Part shown: positions 36,638 through 45,395 of the stretch, piece by piece
Layout of the letters: each line of letters starts with the position of its first letter
Numbering within the stretch: position 1 is the first letter of the stretch
Assembly: GCF_007827955.1 (NCBI RefSeq)
Contig: NZ_VITR01000002.1
Coordinates: 372,001-436,000, forward strand
Direction of reading: 5' to 3'
Length of the DNA stretch: 64,000 nt
Source of the DNA: Nitrospirillum pindoramense
GTDB taxonomy: Bacteria; Pseudomonadota; Alphaproteobacteria; Azospirillales; Azospirillaceae
The notes under the pieces: generated by a model
What the model was told of the DNA's origin: nothing
Seen by the model: the letters and a program-made list of their open reading frames with translations, nothing else
The model's database searches: none
Position numbers and translations under genes: made by a program

Positions 36638-37843
36638 GTGCCCTTGGAGATGGCTTTGCTCGACGCTGAGACCCTGCTGGCTTTATTTCGGAACCTGGAG
36701 GCGGACAACGTCGAGCGGACTAGCACCGCAACCGACAAGAGTAAGATAGGCCGCGCCATTTGCGCGTTCGCGAACGACTTGGCGGATCGCCGTCAGCCTG
36801 GCGTGCTTTTCATCGGCCAGAAGGATGACGGCAGTTGCGCCGGCTTGGACATCACCGACGAGATTCTTAAGAATCTTTCGGCCTTTCGATCCGATGGAAA
36901 TATTCAGCCCCTTCCACAATTGAGCGTAGATCGTAAGATTCTGGACGGCTGTACCGTCGCCGTAGTCGAGGTGCAGCCATCAGACAACCCCCCCGTGAAA
37001 TTCGATGGCCGCGTCTGCATCCGCGTTGGCCCACGGCGAGGCTTCGCCACCGCTGAGGAGGAGCGGCGCCTGACCGAAAAGCGCCGTTGGGGCGCGCTGC
37101 CGTTCGATCAGCATGGCGCGTCGGGCGCGTCAATTGACGACCTCAATCTGCTGACCTTCCGTGAGGAGATCCTTCCCTCCATGGTGGCTCCAGAGGTCCT
37201 TGAGGAAAATCACCGGCAACAGGACGATCAGATGCGGGCGCTGCGCCTGCTGACGCCCAACGGCACGCCGACGAATGGCGCCGTACTGCTATTGGGGAAA
37301 GATCCTCGGCAGTGGCTGCCGGGAGCTTACATGCAGTTCGTCCGCATTGCCGGCACCAACCTCACGGACCCTATCCGCGACCAGAAGGAAGTCAGCGGGA
37401 CACTGGCGTCCCAAATTCGGCAGATTGAGGAAATTATTAGCGCGCATATCGCCGTAGCATTGGATCCTACGGCGGCCCGCTCAACTCCTAGCCCCGACTA
37501 CCCGATTGTCGCGTTGCGCGAATTCGTCCGGAATGCCCTCATCCATCGAAATTATGAAGGTACCGCCGCCCCTGTCCGGCTGCACTGGTATGATGACCGG
37601 ATTGAAATCCTGAGCCCTGGCGGGCCTTATGGCATGGTCACCATAGAAACGTTCGGACAACCGGGCGCCACCGATTATCGCAATCCCATGATTGCCGAAG
37701 CCGCCAAGAGCATGGGCTTTGTCCACCGCTTCGGCTCCGGCATCGCTCGGGCACGCGAGGCACTGAAAACTAACGGCAATCCGGCACCTCAGTTCATCGT
37801 GCAGCCAGCCCATATCCTGGCTATCGTGAGACCCAAGGCATGA
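36638..37843 (+). CDS. AlbA_2 (Schlafen-type) and HATPase domain protein
   Basis: This 401-residue protein has two recognisable parts. The N-terminal AlbA_2 region (about 15-135) contains EADNVERT, ICAFANDLADRRQPGVLFIG, QKDDGSCAGLDITDE and KFDGRVCIRVGPRRGFATAE. The C-terminal HATPase_c_4-like region (about 285-385) contains ALREFVRNALIHRNYEG, YDDRIEILSPGGPYGM and HRFGSGIARAREAL. Such proteins (COG2865) are usually called putative regulators, and AlbA_2 proteins recur in defence loci. The start is uncertain: GTG 36638 or ATG 36650. The stop overlaps the start of a ParA-type gene (ATGA). The composition is clearly lower in GC than the neighbours, suggesting acquisition with that partner. Confidence 0.85.
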   Translation: MPLEMALLDAETLLALFRNLEADNVERTSTATDKSKIGRAICAFANDLADRRQPGVLFIGQKDDGSCAGLDITDEILKNLSAFRSDGNIQPLPQLSVDRKILDGCTVAVVEVQPSDNPPVKFDGRVCIRVGPRRGFATAEEERRLTEKRRWGALPFDQHGASGASIDDLNLLTFREEILPSMVAPEVLEENHRQQDDQMRALRLLTPNGTPTNGAVLLLGKDPRQWLPGAYMQFVRIAGTNLTDPIRDQKEVSGTLASQIRQIEEIISAHIAVALDPTAARSTPSPDYPIVALREFVRNALIHRNYEGTAAPVRLHWYDDRIEILSPGGPYGMVTIETFGQPGATDYRNPMIAEAAKSMGFVHRFGSGIARAREALKTNGNPAPQFIVQPAHILAIVRPKA

Positions 37844-38856
37844 CCACCATCGCCTTCTTCAACAACAAGGGCGGCGTCGGCAAGACCTCACTGGTCTATC
37901 ACCTAGCCTGGATGTTCGCAGAATTAGGCCAGAAGGTCGTCGTTGCGGATCTTGACCCTCAGGCGAATCTCACCTCGATGTTTCTGTCCGAGGAGCGCCA
38001 GGAGCAATTGTGGGCACCTGGCGATGATCGACAGACAATCTGGAGTTCGGTCAAACCTCTCTATAGGAATACCGGTGATATCGCTGGTCCGTTTCTAGAA
38101 CCTATCAGTGATCGAATACGGCTTATTGCCGGCGACCTAGCACTTTCTCGCTTTGAAGACAAGCTATCACAAGCTTGGATGAATAGCGCCGATGGTGATG
38201 AAGGGGCCTTGAGAACTGTTTCTTCGTTTGGTCGAATCATTAAACGAACGGCTGAGCAAACAGCTGCGGGCGTGACATTGATCGACGTTGGTCCGAACTT
38301 AGGCGCTATCAATCGGGCCGCCCTGATTGCAGCCGATTACGTCATTGTACCATTGAGCCCTGACCTATTCTCACTTCAAGGCTTACGCAACTTAGGCCCT
38401 ACCCTACGGGAATGGAGGAGCGGCTGGTTACGTCGGCGAGATCGTTTAGATGCCCCGGGACTCTGGCTGCCCGATGGGAAAATTGAGCCCGCCGGCTATA
38501 TTCTAATGCGCCACTCAGTGCGGTTGGATCGCGCCGTGAAGGCCTTCGACCGATGGATGCGGAAAGTACCTGGTGCATATCGAGTAGATTTGCTTCAGGA
38601 AGAAGCTGCGGACCCGAATTTAACCTCTGAGGTCGATCCATATTGTCTGGGGCGCTTGAAGGACTACCGTTCGCTTATGGCAATGGCGCAGGAAGTTAAT
38701 AAGCCGATGTTTGCCCTGAGGCCAGCTGACGGTGCGATCGGCGGCCACCAAGCAGCCGTAATCGGTTGCTATCAGGACTTCAAGGCCCTGGCGGAAAAGA
38801 TTGCGGAACGATGCGACATTGAGGTGTGGGATCCATTAGGGGATCTCCTTGCCTAA
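37840..38856 (+). CDS. ParA-family ATPase coupled to the AlbA_2 protein
   Basis: This 338-residue protein has a deviant Walker A NNKGGVGKTSL (8-18), a Walker A' segment VVVADLDPQANLTSMFLSE (about 33-51) and Walker B TLIDVGPNLGAINRAALIAA (about 147-166), followed by DYVIVPLSPDLFSLQGLRNL. These are the standard ParA/Soj features. No ParB-like or centromere-binding gene is adjacent, which argues against simple DNA partition. Its ATG overlaps the AlbA_2 gene stop by four bases. The line 38101-38160 counts 50% GC, against 68% for 35641-35700 in ccrM. It ends two bases before the convergent ilvA stop, so the insert is very compact. Confidence 0.87.
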   Translation: MTTIAFFNNKGGVGKTSLVYHLAWMFAELGQKVVVADLDPQANLTSMFLSEERQEQLWAPGDDRQTIWSSVKPLYRNTGDIAGPFLEPISDRIRLIAGDLALSRFEDKLSQAWMNSADGDEGALRTVSSFGRIIKRTAEQTAAGVTLIDVGPNLGAINRAALIAADYVIVPLSPDLFSLQGLRNLGPTLREWRSGWLRRRDRLDAPGLWLPDGKIEPAGYILMRHSVRLDRAVKAFDRWMRKVPGAYRVDLLQEEAADPNLTSEVDPYCLGRLKDYRSLMAMAQEVNKPMFALRPADGAIGGHQAAVIGCYQDFKALAEKIAERCDIEVWDPLGDLLA

Positions 38857-38858
38857 AC

Positions 38859-40106
38859 TCACTCCCCCGCCAGCGGCTTGACCTGGAAACCATTGCTGCG
38901 CAGCGCATCAACCACCCGGCCGGCATGGTTGGCGGAGCGGCATTCCACCGTGATGTCGATGTCGGTGGCCTTGACGTTAGCGGTGCTGAACAGGCGCTGG
39001 TGCACGGCCTCGATGATATTGCCACCGGCCTCGCCGATCAGGGTGGTGATGCGGCCCAGCGCGCCTGGCCGGTCAGGGATGACCACACGCAGGGTGACGA
39101 TGCGGCCCTCGCGCACCAGTTGGCGCAGGATGACGCTGGCCAGGACGCGGCTGTCGATGTTGCCGCCGGACAGCACCAAGCCCACCTTGCGCCCGGCGAA
39201 GCGCTCCGGATACTTCAGGGCGGCGGCCAGGCCGGCCGCACCCGCCCCCTCCGACACCGTCTTCTCGATGTTCAGGAACAGGGCAACCGCCCGTTCCACC
39301 TCCCAATCCTCCACCAGGATGATGTCATCCACCTTGCGACGAACGATCTCCAGGGTGGTGGCGCCCACGTTCTTGACGGCGATGCCCTCGGCGATGGTGT
39401 CGCCGCCCACGCTGACCGGGAGGTTGTGCAGGGCCTGGTACATGGGCGGATAGGCCGTGACCTCCACGCCGATGACCTCGATGTCCGGCTTGCGCGCTTT
39501 GGCCGCTACGGCCATGCCGGAGATGAGGCCGCCGCCGCCCACCGGCACCAGCAGCACGTCCAGGTCGGGCGCGGCGTTCAGCATCTCCAGCGCCACGGTG
39601 CCCTGGCCGGCGATGACCAGCGGGTCGTCATAGGGGTGGACGAAGACGTAGCCGTGTTCCTTTTGCAGGCGTTCGGCCTCCGCCGCCGCCTCGGCCAGCA
39701 CCGCGCCCTTCAGCACCACCTTGGCGCCGAAGTTCTCCGTATGCTCCACCTTGATGAAGGGGGTGCCCTCAGGCATGACGATGGTGGCCGGAATGCCCAG
39801 GCGGCCGGCATGGTAGGCCACACCCTGGGCATGGTTGCCGGCGGACATGGCGATGACGCCGCGCCGGCGCTCCTCCTCCGTCAGGGACAGCAGGCGGTTC
39901 AGGGCACCGCGCTCCTTGAAGCTGGCGGTGAACTGCAGGTTCTCGAACTTCACCCAGATTTCGCAGCCGGCGATGCGCGACAGCGTGCGCGACGGGATGC
40001 AGGGTGTGTCGATCACCTGGCCGCCCAGCGCCAGGGCCGCCGCCCGCACATCCTCCAGGGTCACCGGCTCGATACCGGCCTGCCCCACGCCAACCTTGCT
40101 GTCCAT
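38859..40106 (-). CDS. ilvA: Threonine ammonia-lyase with ACT domain
   Basis: This PLP enzyme deaminates threonine to 2-oxobutanoate, the entry to isoleucine. The 415-residue protein has the PLP lysine in FTASFKERGALN (Lys64), SAGNHAQGVAYHA, the phosphate-binding VPVGGGGLISGMAVA and LSGGNID, and a C-terminal ACT domain (about 330-410, RVVIPDRPGALGRITTLIGE). This single-ACT form of about 400 residues is common in alphaproteobacteria and is named ilvA or tdcB. The ATG at 40106 has AAGGA upstream; a longer frame is not conserved. Its 3' end abuts the ParA gene. Confidence 0.93.
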   Translation of the reverse strand: MDSKVGVGQAGIEPVTLEDVRAAALALGGQVIDTPCIPSRTLSRIAGCEIWVKFENLQFTASFKERGALNRLLSLTEEERRRGVIAMSAGNHAQGVAYHAGRLGIPATIVMPEGTPFIKVEHTENFGAKVVLKGAVLAEAAAEAERLQKEHGYVFVHPYDDPLVIAGQGTVALEMLNAAPDLDVLLVPVGGGGLISGMAVAAKARKPDIEVIGVEVTAYPPMYQALHNLPVSVGGDTIAEGIAVKNVGATTLEIVRRKVDDIILVEDWEVERAVALFLNIEKTVSEGAGAAGLAAALKYPERFAGRKVGLVLSGGNIDSRVLASVILRQLVREGRIVTLRVVIPDRPGALGRITTLIGEAGGNIIEAVHQRLFSTANVKATDIDITVECRSANHAGRVVDALRSNGFQVKPLAGE

Positions 40107-40229
40107 GCCATCCGTCCTTGGAAATGAGGCGTCCTCACCTGGCGCCAACCATAGACCCCAAGCGTTGGCCCGCGACAGGGCTTTGTCGCGGGCTACAGCG
40201 GCACGAGACACCGTCCCGCGCCGCCGGTG

Positions 40230-43200
40230 TCACTCCGCCGCCAGGGGCGCGGAGCGGCCGGGCGTGCCGGCGGGGGCCCGCCAGTCGCGCAGCAGGGCCT
40301 GCTCCTTGGCCTTGACCTCGGCGTAGGCCTTCTCCTTGACGTGGCCGTAGCCGCGGATTTTCTGCGGCAGCTCGGCGATTTCCACGGCCAGCGCGTGGTT
40401 GTCCTCGGCAAGGCCGGCCAGCAGTTCCTCCACCGTGGCGCGGAAGTCCACGATCAGCTGGCGCTCCATACGCCGTTCCGCCGTGCGGCCGAAGATGTCC
40501 AGGGCCGTGCCGCGCAGGCCCTTCAGGCGGGCCAGGACGCGGAAGGCCGTCAGCATCCAGGGACCGAAGGCGCGCTTGCGCACCTCGCCCGTGGCCGGGT
40601 CGGTGTGCGACGCCGTGGGCGGGGCCAGGTGGAAGACCAGCTTATAGTCGCCCTGGAACTGCTGACGCACCTGGTCCAGGAAGCCGGTCTGGGTGTAGAG
40701 GCGCGCCACCTCGTACTCGTCCTTGTAGGCCATCAGCTTGAACAGCGTGCGGGCCACGGCCTCGGTCAACTGGTCGGCGCCCGGCACCTTGGCCGTCTCC
40801 GCCGACCGCACCTTGGCCACGAACTGGCGATAGGCGTCGGCATAGGCCGCGTCCTGGTAGTCGGTCAGGAAGGCGGCGCGGCGCTCGATGGCCTCATCCA
40901 GCGTCTGCGACAGGCGGCGATGGGGCTGGTCGGCGGCCGGGCCCTTGGGCGTGGCGATCTTTTCCACGGCCGCCTGGTCCAGGGCGGCGCGACGGCCCCA
41001 GCGGAAGGCGTCGGTGTTCATCTTCACCGCCGCCCCGTTCATCTCGATGGCCTTCTCCAGGGCCTCGGCGCTGACCGGCACCAGCCCCTTCTGATAGGCG
41101 TAGCCCAGCATGAACAGGTTGGTGGCGATGCTGTCGCCCAAGAGGCCGGTGGCGATGCGGGTGGCATCCACGGCGTTGACGGCGTCGGCGCCGCAGGCCT
41201 TGGCCACCGTCGCCACCATGGACCCGCCATTCATCTGGAAGTCGGGGTTGGTGACGAAGGCGGCGGTGATGGCCTCATGGGTGTTCAGGATGGCGTGGGT
41301 GCGGCCCTTGGCCATCTTGGTCAGGGCGTCGGCATTGGCCGCCACCACGATGTCGCAGCCCAGCACCACGTCGGCGCCGCCGGCGGCGATGCGGGTGGCG
41401 TGGATGTCCTCCGGCCGTTCGGCGATGCGCAGATGGCTGGTGACCGCCCCACCCTTCTGCGCCAGGCCGGCCATGTCGAGCACGGTGCAGCCCCGGCTTT
41501 CCAGGTGGGACGCCATGGCGACGATGGCGCCGATGGTGACCACGCCGGTGCCGCCCACGCCCGTCACCAGGATGTTCCAGGGACGGTCCAGGGTGCGGCG
41601 CACCGGCTCCGGCAGAGCCTCGAACGCGTCGGCCTTGCCTCCCACCGGCTTGGGCTTGCGCAAAGAGCCGCCCTCCACCGTCACAAAGCTGGGGCAGAAG
41701 CCCTTGAGGCAGGAGAAGTCCTTGTTGCAGCTGGACTGGTCGATCTGGCGCTTGCGGCCGAACTCCGTCTCCACCGGCACCACGGACAGGCAGGAGGACT
41801 TGGCCGAGCAATCGCCGCAGCCCTCGCACACCAGCTCATTCACCACCACGCGGCGGGCCGGGTCGGGGAAGGTGCCGCGCTTGCGGCGGCGGCGCTTCTC
41901 GGCGGCGCAGGTCTGTTCATAGATCAGGACGCTGACGCCCTTGATCTCGCGCATCTCGCGCTGCACCCGGTCCAGGTCGTCGCGGTGCTCGATGGTGGTG
42001 AAGGGCGGCAGGCCCTGGCCCAGGCCGTATTTCTCCGGATCGTCGCTGACCACGACGATGCGCTCCACCCCCTCGGCCTCCAGCTGGCGGGCGATCTGGT
42101 GCACGGACAGGCTGCCGTCCACCTTCTGGCCGCCGGTCATGGCCACGGCATCGTTGTAGAGGATCTTGTAGGTGATGTTGACCTTGGCGGCGACGGAGGC
42201 GCGCACCGCCAGGATGCCGGAGTGGAAGTAGGTGCCGTCGCCCAGGTTGGCGAAGACATGCTCCTCCCCCGCGAAAGGCGCCTGGCCGATCCAGTGCACG
42301 CCCTCGCCGCCCATCTGGCTGAAGACGTCGGTGTTGCGGCCCATCCACGTCACCATGTAGTGGCAGCCGATGCCGGCCAGGCCGCGGCTGCCCTCGGGCA
42401 GGTGGGTGGAGGTGTTGTGCGGGCAGCCGGAGCAATAGAAGGGCGCGCGGACCACGGTGCTGGCGGAGGCGGCAGGGCGTAGCTGCGCCTCCAGGGCCTT
42501 CACCCGCTCCGCCACGCGGTCGACCATCAGGCCCAGCTTGGCCATGCGGCCGGCCAGCGCGAGCGCGATGGTGGTGGGCGACAGTTCCGCCTTTTCCGAC
42601 AGCAGGGGCCGCCCCTCCTCATCGGTCTTGCCCAGGATGCGGGGACGGCGGTCCCAGTTGTACAGCTGCTCCTTCAGCTGCGCCTCGATCAGGGCGCGCT
42701 TCTCCTCCACCACCAGCAGCTCTTCGGCACTTTCGGCGAAGTCGCGGATGCCGTGCGGTTCCAGCGGCCAGGTCATGGCCACCTTGAAGATGGCGATGCC
42801 GAGGTCCGCCGCCATCTCGGCCGTGATGCCCAGCTCATCCAAAGCCTGGCGCACGTCCAGATAGGACTTGCCCACCGTGACGATGCCCAGGCGCGGCTTG
42901 GCGGCCCCCAGGATGACCTTATCCAAGCGGTTGGACCGGGCGAAGGCGCGCGCCGCGTCCAGCTTCCACTGGATCATGCGGTCTTCCTGGATCAACGGCG
43001 TATCATGCAGGCGAATGTTCAGCCGGCCCGGCGGCATCTCGAAATCGGCCGGCAGCACCACGCCGCTGGTGATGTCCGGCACCCGCACGATGGCGGAGGT
43101 GTCGATGGTGTCGGCCAGGGCGGTGAAGCCCACCCAGCAGCCGGAATAGCGCGACATCTCCCAGCCGATCAGGCCGTAGTCCAGGAACTCCTGCACACCG

Positions 43201-43721
43201 GCCGGGCTCATCACCGGCATGAAGGCGTGGATGAAGGCGTGGTCCGACTGGTGCGGCAGGGTGGAGGATTTGGAGGCATGGTCGTCGCCGGCGATGGCCA
43301 GCACACCGCCATAGCGGCCCGTGCCGGCGAAGTTGGCGTGCTTCAGCGCGTCCAGCGAGCGGTCGACGCCGGGGCCCTTGCCGTACCAGATGCCGAACAC
43401 GCCATCGACCTTGGCGCCCTTGAACAGGTTGACCTGCTGGCTGCCCCAGACGGCGGTGGCGCCCAGTTCCTCGTTCACGCCGGGCTGGAAATGGATGTCA
43501 TGCCGGGCCAGGTGCTTGCGCGCCTGCCACAGCGCCTGGTCATAGGCGCCGAGGGGGGAACCGCGATAGCCCGAGATGAAGCCGGCGGTATTCAGGCCCG
43601 CCGCGCGGTCGCGGTCGCGCATCAGCATGGGCAGGCGCACCAGCGCCTGGGTTCCGGTCATATAGACCCGGCCGTCCCGCAGGACGTACTTGTCATCAAG
43701 GGTAACGGCGGCCAGCGTCAT
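40230..43721 (-). CDS. Indolepyruvate ferredoxin oxidoreductase, fused subunits
   Basis: This 1163-residue enzyme oxidatively decarboxylates aryl- or branched-chain 2-oxo acids to acyl-CoA with ferredoxin. The order is: an N-terminal pyruvate-ferredoxin oxidoreductase-like domain (VYMTGTQALVRLPMLMRDRD and GFISGYRGSPLGAYDQAL), a TPP-binding domain with YCSGCPHNTSTHLPEGSRG and GIGCHYMVTWMGRNT (about 430-460), the cluster-ligand segment CEGCGDCSAKSSC (about 635-647), the gamma domain with GVGGTGVVTIGAIVAMASHL (about 720-740) and a C-terminal helical extension (DUF6537-like). The ATG at 43721 has GGGAGAT upstream. It is a single gene, as in other proteobacteria with fused IorAB. Phenylacetate formation from phenylpyruvate is a plausible role. 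Confidence 0.92.
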   Translation of the reverse strand: MTLAAVTLDDKYVLRDGRVYMTGTQALVRLPMLMRDRDRAAGLNTAGFISGYRGSPLGAYDQALWQARKHLARHDIHFQPGVNEELGATAVWGSQQVNLFKGAKVDGVFGIWYGKGPGVDRSLDALKHANFAGTGRYGGVLAIAGDDHASKSSTLPHQSDHAFIHAFMPVMSPAGVQEFLDYGLIGWEMSRYSGCWVGFTALADTIDTSAIVRVPDITSGVVLPADFEMPPGRLNIRLHDTPLIQEDRMIQWKLDAARAFARSNRLDKVILGAAKPRLGIVTVGKSYLDVRQALDELGITAEMAADLGIAIFKVAMTWPLEPHGIRDFAESAEELLVVEEKRALIEAQLKEQLYNWDRRPRILGKTDEEGRPLLSEKAELSPTTIALALAGRMAKLGLMVDRVAERVKALEAQLRPAASASTVVRAPFYCSGCPHNTSTHLPEGSRGLAGIGCHYMVTWMGRNTDVFSQMGGEGVHWIGQAPFAGEEHVFANLGDGTYFHSGILAVRASVAAKVNITYKILYNDAVAMTGGQKVDGSLSVHQIARQLEAEGVERIVVVSDDPEKYGLGQGLPPFTTIEHRDDLDRVQREMREIKGVSVLIYEQTCAAEKRRRRKRGTFPDPARRVVVNELVCEGCGDCSAKSSCLSVVPVETEFGRKRQIDQSSCNKDFSCLKGFCPSFVTVEGGSLRKPKPVGGKADAFEALPEPVRRTLDRPWNILVTGVGGTGVVTIGAIVAMASHLESRGCTVLDMAGLAQKGGAVTSHLRIAERPEDIHATRIAAGGADVVLGCDIVVAANADALTKMAKGRTHAILNTHEAITAAFVTNPDFQMNGGSMVATVAKACGADAVNAVDATRIATGLLGDSIATNLFMLGYAYQKGLVPVSAEALEKAIEMNGAAVKMNTDAFRWGRRAALDQAAVEKIATPKGPAADQPHRRLSQTLDEAIERRAAFLTDYQDAAYADAYRQFVAKVRSAETAKVPGADQLTEAVARTLFKLMAYKDEYEVARLYTQTGFLDQVRQQFQGDYKLVFHLAPPTASHTDPATGEVRKRAFGPWMLTAFRVLARLKGLRGTALDIFGRTAERRMERQLIVDFRATVEELLAGLAEDNHALAVEIAELPQKIRGYGHVKEKAYAEVKAKEQALLRDWRAPAGTPGRSAPLAAE

Positions 43722-44136
43722 AACGCATCTCCCACTCGGGTGAACCTGTCCCCTTCCTGGCCCCGGAGCGCCTGCCCGATGCGGTCGGGCGGCGGCCTTC
43801 CAGGGAACGGTGCCTAACGGCCTGGGGGTCCGCAAGGTCCGGCGCCGATGTTTTCCCGGCTTACCCATCCATCTAAGCAGGGATGCAAGGCCCCGAAAAT
43901 AGGTCATCTATGCTGACATATTTCCTGTCGGAAGCACCGCAGCAATCGCGCCGACTCGTTCCCAGGGGGCGCCATTTGGGTTCGATCCTTACGTAGGCGC
44001 GACCCAGCCATGCGCGCGCGCCGGCCCGGCCACCCTCCAGCCGTTTTTTGGGCCCGCGACTCGGGAAGCGGCGCTGGCTTGACGGCCCGTCCCTGTTTAG
44101 TCTGCGGGCGAAACCCCCAGCGATGACGAGCATCCC
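43722..44136. other. Intergenic region between the oxidoreductase and rppH
   Basis: About 415 bases separate two divergent genes. TTGACG at 44079-44084 could be a -35 for rppH, but no -10 is at the right distance. A T-run (44044-44049) follows a GC-rich stretch without a clear stem. No small gene or RNA is supported here. Confidence 0.35.
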
Positions 44137-44616
44137 ATGGCCAAGCCGGTCGACCCCAGCACCCTGCCCTACCGCCCCTGCGTCGGCATCTGCCTGTTCA
44201 ACGCCCAAGGCCTGGTGTTCGTCGGGCAGCGGCGGGACACGCCCGGCGCCTGGCAGATGCCCCAGGGCGGCATCGACAAGGGCGAGACGGCGGCGGAGGC
44301 CGGCCTGCGCGAGCTGGGGGAGGAAATCGGCACCGACAAGGCCACCCTGCTGGAGGAAATGGCGGAGTGGCTGCGCTATGACCTGCCGCCCGAGCTGGTG
44401 GGCGTGGCCTGGAAGGGCAAGTACCGTGGTCAGAAACAGAAATGGCTGGCCTGCCGCTTCACCGGCCAGGACGGCGACATCAACCTGGAGACCGAGCATC
44501 CCGAGTTCGACGCCTGGCAATGGGTGCCGCTGGAGCGGACGGTGGACCTGATCGTGCCCTTCAAGCGGGAGATTTATGTGCAGGTGGTCGCCGCATTCCG
44601 GCATTTGGTGCCGTAA
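44137..44616 (+). CDS. rppH: RNA pyrophosphohydrolase (Nudix)
   Basis: RppH removes pyrophosphate from 5'-triphosphate RNA and starts mRNA decay. The 159-residue protein has the Nudix box from Gly44 (GGIDKGE, then RELGEEIG ending near 65), preceded by DTPGAWQMPQGG, a hallmark of the RppH/YgdP group. YRGQKQKWLACRFTG and HPEFDAWQWVPLE near the C-terminus are also typical. The ATG at 44137 begins the conserved N-terminal PYRPCVGICLFN region. It is convergent with parDE. Confidence 0.95.
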   Translation: MAKPVDPSTLPYRPCVGICLFNAQGLVFVGQRRDTPGAWQMPQGGIDKGETAAEAGLRELGEEIGTDKATLLEEMAEWLRYDLPPELVGVAWKGKYRGQKQKWLACRFTGQDGDINLETEHPEFDAWQWVPLERTVDLIVPFKREIYVQVVAAFRHLVP

Positions 44617-44656
44617 GCGCGATCTGGCTGAGAGCCACGGGTGAATAAGCCAACGA

Positions 44657-44986
44657 TCACCCCCACCCTTCGTCGCTACCCGTGTCGTCTCCCAGGATGG
44701 CCTCATAGTCCTGACCACCGTAGAAGATGCCGATAATGGAAACCAACTCCGCGTCCACGTTGAAAGCGATGATCGCGCGCTTCTTGTAATTGGTGATGCG
44801 GAGGCCGGGCCGGACGTCATCCCGGACAATGCCGCGATGGGGAAATGGTGTCAGTTTCTCGCAGTAGCTGACGATCGCGTCAGTATAGTGGGCCGCGATG
44901 TCCGGCGAGGCCGCCTCGGCAACGTAGCGGTACAGCGCGGCGAGTTGCTCCATCGCCTCCGGCGTGAAGACGACACGCTGGCTCAT
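44657..44986 (-). CDS. parE: ParE-family toxin
   Basis: This 109-residue protein is a RelE/ParE-superfamily toxin. It has VVFTPEAMEQLAALYRYVAE at the N-terminus, CEKLTPFPHRGIVRDDVRPG in the middle and YKKRAIIAFNVDAELVSIIGI with FYGGQDYEAIL at the C-terminus, a standard ParE layout. ParE toxins inhibit DNA gyrase, while RelE relatives cut mRNA; the sequence fits ParE better. It overlaps the upstream antitoxin by four bases (ATGA), the usual antitoxin-toxin order, and is probably repressed through the operator before parD. Confidence 0.9.
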   Translation of the reverse strand: MSQRVVFTPEAMEQLAALYRYVAEAASPDIAAHYTDAIVSYCEKLTPFPHRGIVRDDVRPGLRITNYKKRAIIAFNVDAELVSIIGIFYGGQDYEAILGDDTGSDEGWG

Positions 44987-45252
44987 CGCGCCTTTGCGTG
45001 TTCGGCCGCCAAACGGGCTCGCACATCCTCCGCGGTGACAGCGCGGGACGGATCGGCTTTCAAGGCGTCATAGGCGGGGCCGACCTCATCACGCAGCCAG
45101 CTTTCCACGGCACGGTCCCGCGCCATCAAGGCCCGTAAACCATCCCGGATCACTTCGCTTTCACTGGCGTATTCACCAGACCGCACCTTCGCCTTCACGA
45201 CATCCGCCATGTCATTGGGCAAGGTGATGCTCATTTGCTGGGTGGTTCGCAT
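44983..45252 (-). CDS. parD: ParD-family antitoxin
   Basis: This 89-residue antitoxin has an N-terminal ribbon-helix-helix domain (about 1-45: QMSITLPNDMADVVKAKV, SGEYASESEVIRDGLRAL) and a C-terminal toxin-binding tail (about 50-89). The type II CopG/ParD form is clear from SGEYASESEVIRDGLR. The ATG at 45252 has AAGGGA six bases upstream; a longer frame would run through the operator. A perfect 21-bp palindrome lies 19 bases before the start. The pair is flanked by rppH and a terminator. Confidence 0.92.
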   Translation of the reverse strand: MRTTQQMSITLPNDMADVVKAKVRSGEYASESEVIRDGLRALMARDRAVESWLRDEVGPAYDALKADPSRAVTAEDVRARLAAEHAKAR

Positions 45253-45271
45253 GGTTGGGTCCCTTGGGCTG

Positions 45272-45292
45272 AAATAGGATTTAATCCTATTT
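45272..45292. promoter_or_regulatory. parDE operator palindrome
   Basis: AAATAGGAT (45272-45280) and ATCCTATTT (45284-45292) are perfect nine-base arms around TTA. It lies 19 bases upstream of parD, where ribbon-helix-helix antitoxins bind to repress their own operon. It is AT-rich and overlaps the likely -10 region. Confidence 0.75.
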
Positions 45293-45337
45293 AGGCACTG
45301 GAGGACAGCTCCGCAAAAGGGCATGCGCCGCGAAAAC

Positions 45338-45374
45338 AAAAACGCCGCCCCGGTCACCCAGGGGCGGCGTTTTT
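45338..45374 (-). terminator. Terminator after the ferritin-like gene
   Basis: Arms 45338-45351 and 45361-45374 pair: AAAAACGCCGCCCC with GGGGCGGCGTTTTT, around a nine-base loop. It lies 21 bases after the minus-strand gene and has A and T runs on both sides, so it can work both ways. Confidence 0.9.
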
Positions 45375-45395
45375 GTTGTCAGCGCGGAAGACGCC

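Noticed and set aside
37840-38856. ParA gene as part of a chromosome or plasmid partition locus
   Set aside because: No ParB gene, no ribbon-helix-helix partner and no iterated centromere-like repeats are adjacent.
40227-42482. Plus-strand open frame of about 750 codons opposite the indolepyruvate oxidoreductase
   Set aside because: Low-complexity translation, and full overlap with a gene whose cofactor motifs are intact.
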